Below are positions 8,050 to 18,914 of a DNA stretch of 64,000 nt, piece after piece. The stretch is from Novipirellula aureliae (lineage in GTDB: Bacteria > Planctomycetota > Planctomycetia > Pirellulales > Pirellulaceae), in contig NZ_SJPY01000002.1 of assembly GCF_007860185.1 (NCBI RefSeq), positions 124,001 to 188,000 of the forward strand, given 5' to 3'. The position numbers and the translations under genes are program-made. Under the pieces are notes generated by a model. It saw nothing but the letters and a program-made list of their open reading frames with translations, was not told the origin of the DNA and did not search any database. Positions within the stretch are counted from its first letter, which is position 1, and each line of letters starts with the position of its first letter.

Positions 8050-8415
8050 CTACTGCAATTTTGGATTATTGAGATGGCGGGTGGCGTCCCGGTTGTCTTT
8101 CTTGGCCAAATTTCGGATCAAGGCTTCGCTCAAATCGATCTTCGATTGATTTGCCAAACAGATAACAACGAATAGAACGTCCGCCAACTCATCGCCCAAA
8201 TCACCGAGCCGTTCCCCTTCTTTACTCGATTGTTCGCCGCACGTTCTAGACAAGATGCGGGCAACTTCACCTACCTCCTCGATCAACTGCGCCAAGTTGG
8301 TCATTTCGTCAAAATATCGAACGCCAACGGTTTTAATCCAATCATCCACTTGTTGTTGGGCCTGCTGTATCGTCAATCTGGCGATATTTCCAGAGGTTGT
8401 TTCATTGAGCGACAT
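8050..8415 (-). CDS. MazG-like nucleotide pyrophosphohydrolase
   Basis: A 121-residue all-alpha MazG domain. The metal-binding helices are visible as LAQLIEEVGEVARIL (EExxE) and GDELADVLFVVICLAN (ExxD), the signature by which this superfamily binds Mg2+ and hydrolyses nucleoside triphosphates to monophosphates and pyrophosphate, a house-cleaning reaction. Its length fits the single-domain type rather than the two-domain MazG of E. coli. ATG 8415 is chosen; an upstream in-frame start would add a low-complexity hydrophobic-Ser segment derived from a short GAAAACGAGCGA-type repeat. The gene diverges from the MaoC gene. Confidence 0.88.
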   Translation of the reverse strand: MSLNETTSGNIARLTIQQAQQQVDDWIKTVGVRYFDEMTNLAQLIEEVGEVARILSRTCGEQSSKEGERLGDLGDELADVLFVVICLANQSKIDLSEALIRNLAKKDNRDATRHLNNPKLQ

Positions 8416-8802
8416 AATCGTGATCGATCCAACAAACGAGAAAACGAGCGAGAAAACAAGCGAGAAAGTACTAGATTGGCGGGCGCCAGCCAACTTTACG
8501 TCTGGCTTGATACCCTACCGGATGTATACTAAACGGGTGACAGATGCGTTCAGAATGACTTTTCTATTTAGCGAGTTGCCCCATAGCAAAGCTTGCCTGG
8601 TTGCGTCAATCCGGCCGAATTACTGACCTTTTTGACATTTTGCGCAGCTTGACTGCAAAAAATATCTTCTGAAGTGGAGTCCGATGGTGCATGATGTACT
8701 CAGACGAATCATGGTTATTGTTTCGAGATAGGCAACAATCATTTCACTTTCACGTTTACTTTTATTGTTGAGCGATCCTTGAATTCTATTCCGACAGTTA
8801 AA
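8416..8802. other. Divergent promoter region
   Basis: About 390 bp separate the leftward MazG gene from the rightward MaoC gene, so promoters for both should lie here. A short tandem GAGAAAACGAGCGAGAAAAC-type repeat is visible at about 8438-8470. The AT-rich part from 8630 to 8790 (poly-A and TTTTATTG stretches) is the likeliest promoter area for the MaoC gene. No gene or known regulatory element was recognised. Confidence 0.4.
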
Positions 8803-9324
8803 ATGATTGGCAATCCGCCTCAACAATCTGACAAATTGGATCACGAAACCGTGTTCCTGGAGGACATGGGCATCGGCGACCGCTGGTTCAGCCCCTGGCG
8901 TGATATCTCCGCTGACGATGTAGCGGAGTTTGCCGTATTGACCGGCGACAACGATCCGCTGCATAGTGATGATGCGTTGCGTTCTCCGTTTGGTGAACCG
9001 ATTGCCCACGGCTTGCTCGGTCTGAGTGTGCTAGCGGGTTTAAGTAGCAAGCATCCCAATGCCGCCACGCTAGCGCTTGTTGGCATATCCGATTGGCAAT
9101 TTGAATCGCCAATTTTCTTCGGTGATCGTGTTCAAGTCTGCACCGAGGTTGAACAGATTCAACAACATGGGCGTCGCAGCGGCCGAGTGACATGGATTCG
9201 CCAATTGATCAATCAAAACGGCAAAGTGGTTCAGCGAGGTCGTTTCGTCACCTTGGTCGCCACGCGTTTACGGGCTCGGCACCCATCGGGCCGCGATCGA
9301 TCCAAATCGCTACCCGCGCGGTAG
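8803..9324 (+). CDS. MaoC-like hot-dog hydratase/dehydratase
   Basis: A 173-residue protein with the MaoC/(R)-specific enoyl-CoA hydratase pattern. The motif TGDNDPLHSDDA (Asp and His catalytic pair in the family) is followed by the hydratase helix end FGEPIAHGLLGLSVLAGL, and then hot-dog strands (WQFESPIFFGDRVQV, GRVTWIRQLINQNGKVV). The family hydrates 2-enoyl-CoA thioesters or dehydrates the 3-hydroxy form, in fatty acid or PHA metabolism. ATG 8803 is used; a TTG at 8779 would add eight residues. The gene converges on the DUF1571 gene. The C-terminal basic tail is atypical. Confidence 0.85.
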   Translation: MIGNPPQQSDKLDHETVFLEDMGIGDRWFSPWRDISADDVAEFAVLTGDNDPLHSDDALRSPFGEPIAHGLLGLSVLAGLSSKHPNAATLALVGISDWQFESPIFFGDRVQVCTEVEQIQQHGRRSGRVTWIRQLINQNGKVVQRGRFVTLVATRLRARHPSGRDRSKSLPAR

Positions 9325-9354
9325 TCGTCTGCATTGTCATTTTCGAGTAGCTGG

Positions 9355-9404
9355 GTCTCCGAGAGACTCCGTAACATTCGGTGTCTCGGCGAGACGCGGT
9401 TACG
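9355..9404. terminator. Twin GTCTC/GAGAC hairpins between convergent genes
   Basis: Two stem-loops lie between the convergent MaoC and DUF1571 genes: GTCTC-CGA-GAGAC at 9355-9367, and GTCTC-GGC-GAGAC at 9383-9395 enclosed by CGTAAC (9370-9375) and GTTACG (9399-9404). There is no U-tract. The position suits a bidirectional transcript end, but the same palindrome also occurs within the DUF1571 coding region (10211-10226), so it may be a repeat instead. Confidence 0.4.
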
Positions 9405-9424
9405 TTGGTTTTCGAGCGTCCACG

Positions 9425-10306
9425 TTACCGAAACTGGTAAGCTGGGTTGGCGATATCGAAGTCGGAATCACGAAGCCCGACGTTCAGGTTGACGTTGAGA
9501 TACGTGTACTCTTCTTCTAAGACGGGCTGTCCACCATCCGTTGTCGGCCAAGACCACGATTCGTAGCGAATCGGAATATTGAGAGATTGGTCAAAATACA
9601 CCCGGGCGATATGGAAATCAAAGCAGTCTTTTTTCTCATGATGAACCACTTGTAGCATCGTGCAAGCGGTATCGCGAATTTTTGCATTCGAAAAAAACTG
9701 CACATCACATTCTCCTTGCTGGCGATCTCGCGATCCCGTTTCGATCAACTTGACCAACAAATTCTCGATACCGATTTCGGTGATCGGATGCCTTTGGCCC
9801 CGCATCGCCAAATAGCCGTTGGGATCCAAATTCACATTGATCATCCCTTTCAGTCCTGATTCATGAGCGACCATGTTTCCGTTGTTCCGGCCTTCGACCC
9901 AGATCACTTCACGGCCTTTCACCGAGGCGGGAGCGAGGAAATTCAAATAGACCGAAAAGGGTGCCGTCGTTTGTCCGGCCTGAACCTTGCGATTGCGAAT
10001 TTTGACGTTTGCGTACTGTAGCTTTGGCAAAGCGCCATCGACGCGACATCGCTTTACGAAGACGGCCTCGTAATCGTGAATGTTCTCACGCAGATTTTGC
10101 AGGCTGGCGTTTGCCATCCGCAGTGCAGGGTCGAGTGGATGCTCGCTCTTGAGATCGGCAACCGCGGTACGATTGGTTTTACTAGAGACCGCAATCGCTT
10201 GCTGAGCCGAGGTCTCTTGAGAGACCGATGGCACGAGCGATAGCAAGAGGATTACACACCATTTGGAATGAGCGAAGCAAACATCGCACGAAGATCTTAT
10301 CGTCAT
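9425..10306 (-). CDS. Secreted DUF1571 protein
   Basis: A 293-residue protein with a signal peptide (KWCVILLLSLVPSVSQETSAQ, near residues 16-37) and a long DUF1571 region: LRENIHDYEAVFVKRCRVDG, FSVYLNFLAP, GREVIWVEGRNNGNMVAHE, and the C-terminal VYFDQSLNIPIRYESWSWP. These resemble lipoprotein-carrier (LolA-like) beta sheets; the family is widespread in planctomycetes with no known function. ATG 10306 is chosen because GGAG (minus strand of 10313-10316) precedes it; an upstream TTG at 10318 has no such site. It is probably periplasmic or exported and monocistronic. Confidence 0.85.
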   Translation of the reverse strand: MTIRSSCDVCFAHSKWCVILLLSLVPSVSQETSAQQAIAVSSKTNRTAVADLKSEHPLDPALRMANASLQNLRENIHDYEAVFVKRCRVDGALPKLQYANVKIRNRKVQAGQTTAPFSVYLNFLAPASVKGREVIWVEGRNNGNMVAHESGLKGMINVNLDPNGYLAMRGQRHPITEIGIENLLVKLIETGSRDRQQGECDVQFFSNAKIRDTACTMLQVVHHEKKDCFDFHIARVYFDQSLNIPIRYESWSWPTTDGGQPVLEEEYTYLNVNLNVGLRDSDFDIANPAYQFR

Positions 10307-10470
10307 AGCGTTCTCCAACGGTACGGGGCGAAGGCGAAAGGTCGGTTTAGTGCAGTTCCGAACAGCAACAGGAGCCGTCAGCCCGCCGGCGGAGGTTAGA
10401 GAATCGTCTCGGAAAGATCTAGAGCGATTGCCGTTGCCTTGAAGTTCAAGATCAGCCTAAAAGAGCAGGA

Positions 10471-11061
10471 ATGAGTACGAGTCAGTATTTGTCGTGTTTG
10501 TGGCCAGGACTACCTGAGATTTGGTGGCGTGGCCGATTGACGTCGCTACCGCTGGCGATCGCGTTTGCCGCTGCGCTAAATCTATTCTTGATCTGTGGCT
10601 GGATCTATCCCCATTGGTTTTCAGGGGGTCTCTTTTGGCTTGGAACCCTGTTCGCCATCGCGGTTTGGCTGTTCTACGTGGTACAAGGACTTCGGGGTTT
10701 GCCTGAATTGATCCACCCGCGCACGGTTAGCGCCGAACCGGATCGGTTCAGCGAAGCCCATCAAGCGTACTTAAAAGGCGAATGGAAGTTGGCGGAAACA
10801 CTGCTCAACGGCGTCCTAGCGATAGAGCCTCGAGACCCGCCGGCGCTCATCATGCTTTGTTCGGTTTATCGTCATCAGGCACGCTTGGACGCAGCCGAAG
10901 TGTTGCTCGACGAAATTGGCCGGTTGGAGGTTGCGGACGCTTGGTGGATCGAGATCGACGCGGAGCGGCGGCGGCTTCGGCGCGAGCTCGCAGAAAAACC
11001 GGACTCACCGAGCGAGTCAGCAACTGCCGAAATGACAGTCCCCCCTGCCGCTGCGGCCTAG
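10471..11061 (+). CDS. Membrane protein with TPR-like domain
   Basis: A 196-residue protein. Two hydrophobic segments at about 26-46 and 53-73 form an N-terminal hairpin anchor. Residues 90-150 (FSEAHQAYLKGEWKLAETLL, PPALIMLCSVYRHQARLDAA) are a two-helix TPR repeat, after which the tail is charged (AERRRLRRELAEK) and ends Pro/Ala-rich. Such proteins usually serve as scaffolds at the membrane. It precedes clpC by about 330 bp and nothing ties the two. A short purine-rich RBS (AGCAGGA) precedes the ATG. Function is unknown. Confidence 0.7.
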   Translation: MSTSQYLSCLWPGLPEIWWRGRLTSLPLAIAFAAALNLFLICGWIYPHWFSGGLFWLGTLFAIAVWLFYVVQGLRGLPELIHPRTVSAEPDRFSEAHQAYLKGEWKLAETLLNGVLAIEPRDPPALIMLCSVYRHQARLDAAEVLLDEIGRLEVADAWWIEIDAERRRLRRELAEKPDSPSESATAEMTVPPAAAA

Positions 11062-11395
11062 AAATCGAGTTCAGTGGTGGCATGCTAGCATCGTGCGAAG
11101 CCATAAAACGGAGCGGAACCTCAAAAAACCATATTTATTTTTGTCCGGTTTGGTTGGCGTAAAGTCGGGTTGCCGGCCCGTGGAAGGTCGAAACAGCTTG
11201 AACAGGGACACCACACCTATCCTTGTTTTTGCCCTGATCGCTAGAATAGGATTCACACACCGTTTTTTTGTGTTGGACGCGGTTCAATTTGTTGTGATCG
11301 CCCGTGCGTCGGTGGATGTGGCGTACGGTTTGCTATTCTTGATAATTCGCGATAACGATTCGCCAGTCTGACAGCCTGCGTAACGAGATAATAAT
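11062..11395. other. Spacer upstream of clpC
   Basis: About 330 bp without a gene. No CIRCE-type inverted repeat or other classical heat-shock operator could be found. AT-rich stretches at about 11126-11150 and 11262-11300 could hold a promoter for clpC. A direct repeat of CGATAA...CGATTCG type lies at 11345-11365. Confidence 0.4.
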
Positions 11396-13966
<2,571 letters not shown>

Positions 13967-13974
13967 GCTGGTGG

Positions 13975-14075
13975 GCTGGGTCGACCAACGGAAGACCCAG
14001 CATTCCATGCCTTCCCGTTTGATATTTTTTCGTGGCGATGGTCGCTCTGCTCTCCGAGCGGAAAACACCATCGCC
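13975..14075. terminator. Hairpins between clpC and the RidA-family gene
   Basis: Downstream of clpC, GCTGGGTC (13975-13982) pairs with GACCCAGC (13994-14001), followed 20 bp later by a T-run (14025-14030). A second structure, GGCGATGGT (14034-14042) with ACCATCGCC (14067-14075) enclosing a smaller CGCTC/GAGCG stem, follows. Between convergent genes these are likely transcript ends, the first for clpC. Confidence 0.45.
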
Positions 14076-14178
14076 TGAGGGACAATCGTTGCCCGAAGCC
14101 AACCGCTGAATGCTGGCTGCTCAGCGAACGCTGTCCGCCCTAAGGGCAAAACAACATCGCAGCGTAGCCGCCATCCCC

Positions 14179-14643
14179 CTAAACCTCGATTTCGAAGATC
14201 GCCTCGATCTCAACAGCCATGTTGGCAGGCAAGGCTTTGACACCGATCGCACTGCGTGCGCCGACCCCTGCATCGTCGCCAAAGATGTCCCGCATCAATT
14301 CACTGCAGCCATTGATAACGGCTGGTTGTTGATTGAATCCGTTTGTACTACGGACCAAACCGACCAGTTTGACGAGACGTTTGATCTTGTTCAAACTGCC
14401 TAAGTGAGTTTGCAGTGACGACAACATCGACAACCCGGTCAACCGAGCGGCATCGTAGCCCTCTTTGACGTCCAGATCGAATCCCAATCGTCCCGTCACC
14501 AGGGTCTTGTCTTCCGTGAGCGGTCCGTGCCCCGATAGATAGGCCATGTTTCCAACCACCAAGACTGGCTTGTAGAGCCCCATCGGTGAGGGAGCGTTGG
14601 TTAGTTGGAGATTTAGTTCTTTTATTTTTTGCTCAGCGTTCAT
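14179..14643 (-). CDS. RidA/YjgF/UK114 family protein
   Basis: A 154-residue protein of the RidA superfamily: [21 protein letters not shown], the helix around [19 protein letters not shown], and the C-terminal [20 protein letters not shown] with the family pattern R.A.G...LP....VEIE. True RidA enzymes hydrolyse reactive enamine/imine intermediates made by PLP enzymes. Here the catalytic Arg is in [12 protein letters not shown]; the subfamily cannot be decided. Its ATG overlaps the TGA of hisI by 4 bp (ATGA), so it is translationally coupled to histidine biosynthesis. Confidence 0.88.
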   Translation of the reverse strand: MNAEQKIKELNLQLTNAPSPMGLYKPVLVVGNMAYLSGHGPLTEDKTLVTGRLGFDLDVKEGYDAARLTGLSMLSSLQTHLGSLNKIKRLVKLVGLVRSTNGFNQQPAVINGCSELMRDIFGDDAGVGARSAIGVKALPANMAVEIEAIFEIEV

Positions 14644-15059
14644 TTTGTTGTTCCATAAACATCTCTTGGATCCACAAGCCTTTTTTCGGCTATCGTCACC
14701 CCGTTCTCAGCATCGACTTTGCGGAAAAAGCAACTTTCGTAGCCTTCATGACACGCCGCTCCGGTCTGTTCGACCATGACCAAGATCGTATCGGCATCAC
14801 AATCGACCCGAATCTCGACAACCTTCTGACGATGGCCACTGGTTTCTCCCTTTCGCCAAAGCTGGTTTCGACTGCGACTAAAATAGACCGCATATCCGCT
14901 ACGAAGCGTCTCTTCCCATGCCTCGGCATTCATCCAGGCCAGCATCAGCACGCGGTGACTCGACGCGTCCTGAGCAATCGCAGGAAGCAAATGGTTGGGC
15001 CCCATGTCAAAGTTTGGGATCGCTGAATTCTCGGTTTGCACGGCTATATTATCTTTCAA
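14640..15059 (-). CDS. hisI: Phosphoribosyl-AMP cyclohydrolase
   Basis: The 139-residue product has the HisI signature: [37 protein letters not shown], the metal-binding DCDADT motif and [12 protein letters not shown]. HisI opens the purine ring of phosphoribosyl-AMP in the third step of histidine synthesis, using Zn2+ and Mg2+. It lacks the HisE pyrophosphohydrolase domain that is fused in many enterobacteria. The start codon is uncertain: TTG at 15059 gives the full homologous N-terminus, ATG at 15005 would begin just before the core. It is the first gene of a two-gene unit with the RidA-family gene. Confidence 0.93.
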   Translation of the reverse strand: MKDNIAVQTENSAIPNFDMGPNHLLPAIAQDASSHRVLMLAWMNAEAWEETLRSGYAVYFSRSRNQLWRKGETSGHRQKVVEIRVDCDADTILVMVEQTGAACHEGYESCFFRKVDAENGVTIAEKRLVDPRDVYGTTK

Positions 15060-15271
15060 AAGGATAAGGTAAACGTTCTATTGCTTTCGCTAACGCCGCT
15101 TGCTCGGGCCGTTGAGCCAATCCCGTATAACGGAAACGATCGTCACAAGACGCTTAAGTGGACAATGGGTGATGAGCAATGCCATTGCGTGACGAAACAA
15201 GTCTCTGACTCTCATCGCCCCCAAGCAGAAGCAGTTCCCTATCGTACCGTCAAGCGAAGGCTGGCAAAGCC

Positions 15272-15862
15272 ATGGACAATCCTACCAAAATTTCAGTCGT
15301 CTTGCCTGTCCGCGATGGTGAGCATCGGATCGTCGATCGCATCGAGTATCTGCTAGACGCTTTGGCAGCCATGACGGCTGATAGAGCCGAGATCGTGGTG
15401 GTCGATGATGGAAGCCAAGATGCGACGGTCGAGGTGGTTGAGGAACTTCGAACAAAGCATCCCACGGTTCGGATCGTCCGCCACTCGCGCCCTCGCGGGA
15501 TGGAGGCGGCAGGACAAAGCGGATTGGAAAGAGCGTTAGGCGAGTTGGTTTTTATTCAAGAAACCGACTCCCCCATTCGCATCGAAGATCTACAGCGGCT
15601 TTTAAGGATGAGCGAGGATCACAGTATCGTCGCCGCTCGAGCAGAAAGCCGACCGCAACCCTTATCGCCAGCGCTACTGAGGCGTCTGAGCGCGTGGGGC
15701 GCTGCCGTTGAGCAGCAGTACAACGAATCGGAAAAAGCCAGATCCCCCGAGCCATGCTGTTTGCAAATGGTCCGCCGGCCTCACTTGTACCAATTGTCTA
15801 GCCCCAAAGGCGGCCGAGTTGATTTGGACAACGACACGATTCGTGCCACCTCAATCTCGTAG
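15272..15862 (+). CDS. Family 2 glycosyltransferase, short form
   Basis: A 196-residue GT-A type nucleotide-sugar binding domain: KISVVLPVRDGEHRIVDRI, then EIVVVDDGSQDATVEVVEEL with the DDGS motif, and FIQETDSPIRIEDL, where the usual DxD metal motif is ETD. This is only the N-terminal half of a typical GT2 enzyme and there is no membrane domain. It could be a short soluble transferase, a regulatory homologue or a truncated gene; the end region (from 175) lacks a recognisable acceptor-binding half. GAAGG about 10 bases before ATG 15272 supports the start. It stands alone. Confidence 0.75.
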   Translation: MDNPTKISVVLPVRDGEHRIVDRIEYLLDALAAMTADRAEIVVVDDGSQDATVEVVEELRTKHPTVRIVRHSRPRGMEAAGQSGLERALGELVFIQETDSPIRIEDLQRLLRMSEDHSIVAARAESRPQPLSPALLRRLSAWGAAVEQQYNESEKARSPEPCCLQMVRRPHLYQLSSPKGGRVDLDNDTIRATSIS

Positions 15863-16050
15863 GGCTATCTTTGCAAGCGGCCCCCAAAAAGGAATTCCAT
15901 CCTGCTCACGATTCAGGCCTCTCGTGAACATGGGCTTTCGGGCAATGCTCGGATGTCGTATCGATTCCGCTGGCCGCAGCCCTTAGCAAGATATTTTGGC
16001 TCTTCCGAAGAATTTGTGGGCTGATAGGAAGTTGCGGAAGTTTTTTTTGA

Positions 16051-16163
16051 GGCAGAGCAGAGCAGGGTAGGGTAGGGCAGGGCAGAGCAGAGCAGAGCAG
16101 AGCAGGGTAGGGTAGGGTAGGGTAGGGTAGGGTAGGGTAGGGTAGGGTAGAGCAGGGCAGGGC
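16051..16163. repeat. Pentanucleotide array of GGTAG, GGCAG and AGCAG
   Basis: Twenty-two exact 5-bp units follow an eight-T run (16041-16048). They are three related types in blocks, with nine consecutive GGTAG units at 16106-16150. The G-runs on the plus strand have the spacing of potential G-quadruplexes. Five is not a multiple of three, so slippage would shift any reading frame. It resembles simple-sequence repeats that expand by slippage. Confidence 0.85.
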
Positions 16164-16356
16164 AACAAGAAGATTCATTTAGGATTCGCGACCCAACGGG
16201 TGGTTCGTCAGGGTGAAATCGAAACGCCCACGCCATTCGAGATAGGCTCGAATGGCATACACTTAAGTAATTATGGGACGTGAAACATCCTTCCATCGAG
16301 CTTGTCTCGGCAGAGGAAACAAGTGGCGGCTACCGACCGCGTGCCCGAAAGAAATT

Positions 16357-16403
16357 CGCCCCACCCCCACGAATCGCTCCGGGCGATTCGTGGGGGTGGG
16401 GCG
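16357..16403. repeat. 20-bp perfect hairpin with 7-base loop
   Basis: The left arm (16357-16376) and right arm (16384-16403) are exact complements of one another, 20 bp long, with a CTCCGGG loop. The arms contain CCCC-A-CCCCC/GGGGG-T-GGGG. There is no T-run after it. It may be a REP-like element or a strong transcription-blocking structure in the gene-free region. Confidence 0.85.
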
Positions 16404-16639
16404 AGCGTGGGATTTTGCGTTCATGGTAACTGCCACTTGTTGATCCGCCCGGACAAGCCGGACGGAAGCAGGAAAAACAGCCACTGTGAAACGCACTCCG
16501 AAAACATTCTTTTTGCCCTGGGATGCCTGAAAAACCTACCATCCTGTACTTGGGATTGATGAATCAACCCACCGGTTCTTCGCTGGAGCCTCAAAAAACG
16601 ACGCGAACCTGGACGGCGTTGCCCGCGGACGGTCCTTCC

Positions 16640-17596
16640 CTACCTCTTCGCAGCAAGCGTCTCCGCTAATTTCGCAGCGGGAACCTCGTACCGCTGGCCC
16701 CGAGGGACGACGACGCCGCAACTTACGATAAACTGGATCGCTTCATCGACGGTGATATCTAAGTCGATTGCGTCACTCCGTTTCACCGTCACGGTAAAAC
16801 CGGTCATCGGCATCGGACTCGTCGCCATCAAAACGCTCAGCATCGGTTCGCCATTTGCCATCGAGACCGCTTTCATGCCATTGCCGGTAACGAACCCAAT
16901 CGACCAAATGCCTTTGGCGGGATACTCGATCGCAACGACACGATTGAACTCGATTTCGCGATCGCTAAACGCAAAATCCGTCACCTGCTTGACTCCGCCA
17001 TAGACCTTGTTGACGATCGGAATTCGCAAAATGGCTGAGTCAAAGGAACGGACAAGCCAATGCCCGATCCCGAACGTAAACAAACGACCGGCAAAATAGA
17101 GAAGGGTCGTAAAAACGATCAGGAACACGGGAACGACTAACGACCGTGGCATGTAGCTCAATTCGACGTAGCGGTGCCAGTAAGCATTGGCACTGGCGGG
17201 CGACGGTGTGTAGGGCCCAAATCGATCGGCATTTTCATTGACGGTATTGACCACTTCCTCAGGCAAAAAACGACGTTTTGTCGGATCGGGAACATATCGC
17301 TCGCCCTTGTACGTGAATCCGTCTAGCCGTCGTTCGCCGGTCGCGGTCGCGCCATTTGGAACCGAGGAATGGGTTCTTCCAGGAGCGATTGCATGCACGA
17401 TCGCGGAACGAATACTCGATTCAATCGGCCCCAGGACGTAACTTTCTATCGTCGTCCAGGCCCAAATCAGCACGGCGATGGTCAACAATGGCGGAAGCAC
17501 CACACCAAGGCCGCGAAGCACAGCGCGGCGGAATCCACCCACTCGCTTTGAATGAGGTTCCATTGGCGTTTCGGTCTCGGGAAGGTTCGATTGCAT
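16640..17596 (-). CDS. DUF502 family membrane protein
   Basis: A 318-residue protein of the DUF502 family, known from bacteria and plant LCV-like homologues. It has a hydrophobic segment at about 27-50 (LPPLLTIAVLIWAWTTI) and another at about 152-175 (VVPVFLIVFTTLLYFAGRLFTF), each followed by conserved DUF502 stretches (LRIPIVNKVYGGVKQVTDF, ESYPAKGIWSIGFVTG-type). The C-terminal domain with GEPMLSVLMATSPMPMTGF is typical of the family. Function is unknown. It is downstream of the ComF gene with a 57-bp gap on the same strand and may be cotranscribed. The start could be ATG 17596 or 17563. Confidence 0.87.
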   Translation of the reverse strand: MQSNLPETETPMEPHSKRVGGFRRAVLRGLGVVLPPLLTIAVLIWAWTTIESYVLGPIESSIRSAIVHAIAPGRTHSSVPNGATATGERRLDGFTYKGERYVPDPTKRRFLPEEVVNTVNENADRFGPYTPSPASANAYWHRYVELSYMPRSLVVPVFLIVFTTLLYFAGRLFTFGIGHWLVRSFDSAILRIPIVNKVYGGVKQVTDFAFSDREIEFNRVVAIEYPAKGIWSIGFVTGNGMKAVSMANGEPMLSVLMATSPMPMTGFTVTVKRSDAIDLDITVDEAIQFIVSCGVVVPRGQRYEVPAAKLAETLAAKR

Positions 17597-17653
17597 GTTT
17601 GAATGGATTAGAGGAAAAGTCGTAGTAGCAAAATGTTTTCGCCCGATCGACCA

Positions 17654-18460
17654 CTAGCCCGATCGGACAGATCGTGCAACCACCGCAATGGTCACCTTCG
17701 CTGCTCCGCCTTCCCGCAGCACTCCAGCAACCTCATCGGCCGTTGCACCTGTCGTATAGACATCATCGACCAATAAAATATGCCGATTGACTAAATCAGG
17801 TGATCTGCCGAAAGCATAACGAGTTTTTAGTTGGAACGCATGGCGAACGTTGTGCACTCGGGCATCATCGTCCAACCACGCTTGTTTTGCAATTCGGCGA
17901 GTCATTTTGAGTAGTTGCCGACTCGGTACCTGCAACCGCTTGGCAACCGCATGGGCCAACGTCGCCGTCCCAACGCCTCCGCGAGACAGTTGACGGGTAA
18001 AATAGGACGGTACAAAAGTCACCCAATCCGGACAATCGTCGACTAACCGCTCAGCAACTCTTATACCAAGCCGATCGCCGAGTGTCGCCGCCAGTGCGGA
18101 CATGTGGACGTATTTTGCCGCGACGACAGCATCACAGACCAGTCCGTGGTAATTCCACAAGGGAATCACCGCATCAAATTGGAATGCCTTGTCCCTGCAT
18201 TGGGGACACCTTGTCGCAGGCAGCTGCATTTGCGTTGGATCGACCGTCAAACGACCCATCGGAAAACCACAACAGCGACACCCGTAGCGCATTTGCGACT
18301 CACTGGACGTTAAACCAACCTCGCATTGCTTGCAAAACTCGATTCGCTTGAACAAATCGGCCTTCTGGCCCGTCAACCGATGGCAGAGTGGACAGCAGGG
18401 CGGGTACGTCAAATCGATCAATGCCGCCGCGACCGATCGGAGCGGGTTATTATTGGTCAT
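17654..18460 (-). CDS. ComF family phosphoribosyltransferase-like protein
   Basis: A 268-residue ComF-type protein. The N-terminus carries paired zinc-ribbon Cys motifs (CCPLCHRL, CKQC, CRCCG, CPQC), and the C-terminus contains the PRTase PRPP-binding loop HILLVDDVYTTGAT. ComF proteins are needed for natural DNA uptake in some bacteria and may act in DNA single-strand handling. ATG 18460 is preferred because upstream in-frame sequence is derived from a G-rich, repeat-like stretch (GGAGGTTGGGAGTTGG-type). No other competence genes are near. It is probably cotranscribed with the DUF502 gene. Confidence 0.87.
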   Translation of the reverse strand: MTNNNPLRSVAAALIDLTYPPCCPLCHRLTGQKADLFKRIEFCKQCEVGLTSSESQMRYGCRCCGFPMGRLTVDPTQMQLPATRCPQCRDKAFQFDAVIPLWNYHGLVCDAVVAAKYVHMSALAATLGDRLGIRVAERLVDDCPDWVTFVPSYFTRQLSRGGVGTATLAHAVAKRLQVPSRQLLKMTRRIAKQAWLDDDARVHNVRHAFQLKTRYAFGRSPDLVNRHILLVDDVYTTGATADEVAGVLREGGAAKVTIAVVARSVRSG

Positions 18461-18914
18461 TCGCCATTCGAAGGCTGGAGGTTGGGAGTTGGCTGGGAGT
18501 TGGTTGGGTCCTGGGCTGCTCAAAACTTGCAGTTTACGTGAAAAAGGTATCCCCACAGTCGCATTGCTTAACCCTGGGTTAGGTTATCGAACGCCGTTGG
18601 CGAATTTGACGAATGCAGGAACGAAAAGGAGAGATCCTCAAGCTGCTTAAAAGCGAAGTTTTTGAGCCCCCCAATCCCCGCCCATAAAAACAAATGACAT
18701 AAATTTTTTCTGATTTTACTGTGAACCTGCGGCTTTGGCGTATGTCTAAGTAGCCATCGGAGAGAAGTTGTAAAAATCTTCTGGTTTTTTCGAGTTCACC
18801 TCGATATGTTTTATCTAGGGAGTCTGTTCTTTACGAGTTTAGAGAACAGGTTCATTCTTAATTTCCTACACTCCGCCGCCGCACCTTCTATTGACGGGTG
18901 CCGGGAGGACTGAA
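18461..18914. other. AT-rich region between divergent genes
   Basis: Between the leftward ComF gene and the rightward small gene. A GTTGG-rich run (18471-18515) lies directly upstream of ComF. At 18690-18870 the DNA is AT-rich and looks like a promoter/leader; CTGTTCT (18824-18830) and AGAACAG (18843-18849) form a stem. No other gene is seen. Confidence 0.4.

Larger units (their letters stand above)
15863..16639. other. 777-bp gene-free region with two repeats
   Basis: No credible gene exists between the GT2 gene and the DUF502 gene. The region contains the pentamer array (16051-16163) and a long perfect hairpin (16357-16403), listed separately. Open frames across the array are produced by the repeat's own lack of stops and are not counted as genes. 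Confidence 0.6.

Noticed and set aside
11062-11395. CIRCE or other heat-shock operator before clpC
   Set aside because: No TTAGCACTC inverted repeat is present.
16051-16163. Telomere-like repeat suggesting a linear replicon end
   Set aside because: The array is interior, mixed in unit type and flanked by normal genes; nothing else supports a chromosome end.
15906-16296. Long minus-strand frames through the pentamer array (poly LPYPT)
   Set aside because: They consist of the repeat itself; a stop-free frame is expected from a 5-bp repeat.
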